Part shown: one piece after another, positions 63,295 to 64,000 of the stretch
Layout: each line of letters opens with the position of its first letter
Numbering within the stretch: position 1 is the first letter of the stretch
Origin: Hepsetus odoe
Lineage: Eukaryota; Chordata; Actinopteri; Characiformes; Hepsetidae
Assembly: GCA_017165825.1 (NCBI GenBank)
Contig: CM029384.1
Coordinates: 18,475,067 to 18,539,066, forward strand
DNA: 64,000 nt
Direction: 5' to 3'
Program-made: the position numbers and the translations under genes
The notes under the pieces: model-generated
Database searches by the model: none
What the model was told of the DNA's origin: nothing
What the model saw: the letters and a program-made list of their open reading frames with translations, nothing else

Positions 63295-64000
63295 CACTCA
63301 GTACAATAATACAGCGTTGCTCACACAGTACAGGAACACAGCGTTCCTCAATCAGTACAATAATACAGCGTTCCTCCCTCAGAACAGAAACACAGCGTTC
63401 CTCCCTCAGTACAGTAACACAGCGTTCCTCCCTCAGTACAGTAACACAGCGTTCCTCACTTAGTACAGTAACACAGCGTTCCTCACTTAGTACAGTAACA
63501 CAGCGTTCCTCACTCAGAAAAGAAACACAGCGTTCATCACTCAGTACAATAACACAGCGTTCCTCACTCAGTACAATCGTATAGCGTTCCTCACTCAGCA
63601 CAATAACACAGCGTTCCTCACTATGAACAATAATCATACAGCGTTCCTCAATCAGTACAGTAACACAGCGTTCCTCACTCAGTACAGTAACAAGGCGTCC
63701 CTCACTCTGTACAGTAACAAGGCATTCCTCACTCTGTACAATAATATAGCATTGCTCACACAGTACAGGAACACAGCGTTCCTCACTCAGTACAATAATA
63801 GAGCGTTCCTCACTCAGTACAGAAATAAAAGAGCATTCCTCACTCAGTACAATAATAAAGTGTTCCTCACTCAGACCAGAAACACAACGTTCCTCACTCA
63901 GTACAGTAACACAGCGTTCCTCACTCAGTACAATCGTATAGCGTTCCTCACTCAGAACAGTAACACAGCGTTCTTCACTCAGTTAAAAAAAACAGCGTTC
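63295..64000. repeat. Satellite array B, right part
   Basis: It continues the GCGTTCCTCACTCAGTACAG units to the window end, so the array extends beyond the window. Confidence 0.93.

Overview
This window looks like a piece of a teleost fish genome. The evidence is vertebrate-style split exons of the immunoglobulin (Ig) superfamily, fish-type Tc1 transposons, L2, RTE and Rex/CR1-like LINEs, many tRNA-derived SINEs, Gypsy-type LTRs and very high microsatellite content. No ordinary intact multi-exon host gene is visible. The region is repeat-rich accessory DNA with gene fragments in it. All homology calls are from reading translations and from memory of families; no search was run.

Layout. 0-5 kb: a solo LTR, a ~130-bp tandem array (1.16-2.3 kb), and a second solo LTR with a nested SINE. 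5.2-8.1 kb: GC-rich minisatellites, then a ~30-bp satellite. 8.7-11.4 kb: a decayed endogenous retrovirus (RNase H, integrase, env-like piece, LTR-like end). 11.6-14.4 kb (minus): a coiled-coil gene copy split by an L2 LINE. 17.2-20.3 kb (minus): five Ig constant-domain exons, three carrying stop codons. 20.9-29.1 kb: solo LTRs, a Tc1 element containing an LTR, and a second copy of the 0.66-2.3 kb block. 29.9-35.3 kb: an orphan exon, a tRNA-Gly gene, RTE and L2 fragments, and a tRNA-like satellite. 37.8-41.7 kb: a complete young LTR element. 43.5-45.1 kb (minus): exons and a zinc-finger pseudogene of fish multicopy families. 46-57.8 kb: repeats, including a 1.7-kb tetranucleotide tract. 57,851-58,350: assembly gap. 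58.35-64 kb: the same ~27-30-bp satellite family as at 6.3-8.1 kb, interrupted by a Rex/CR1-like LINE with an intact reverse transcriptase.

The most notable object is the element at 37,808-41,740. It has 480-bp LTRs (I count two differences), TG...CA ends, a perfect 5-bp target duplication (GAATC) and a G-rich tract before the 3' LTR. It carries no protease, reverse transcriptase or integrase. Instead it has a short gag-position ORF, then a long ORF with twelve IQ motifs spaced 27/23/23 residues, as in ASPM, followed by a coiled coil. That coiled coil is clearly related to the one encoded at 11.6-12.3 kb. It looks like a recently mobile, non-autonomous Gypsy-type element carrying captured spindle-type host gene sequence. 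Four solo LTRs of the same broad family in this window share a nested hairpin around the core promoter.
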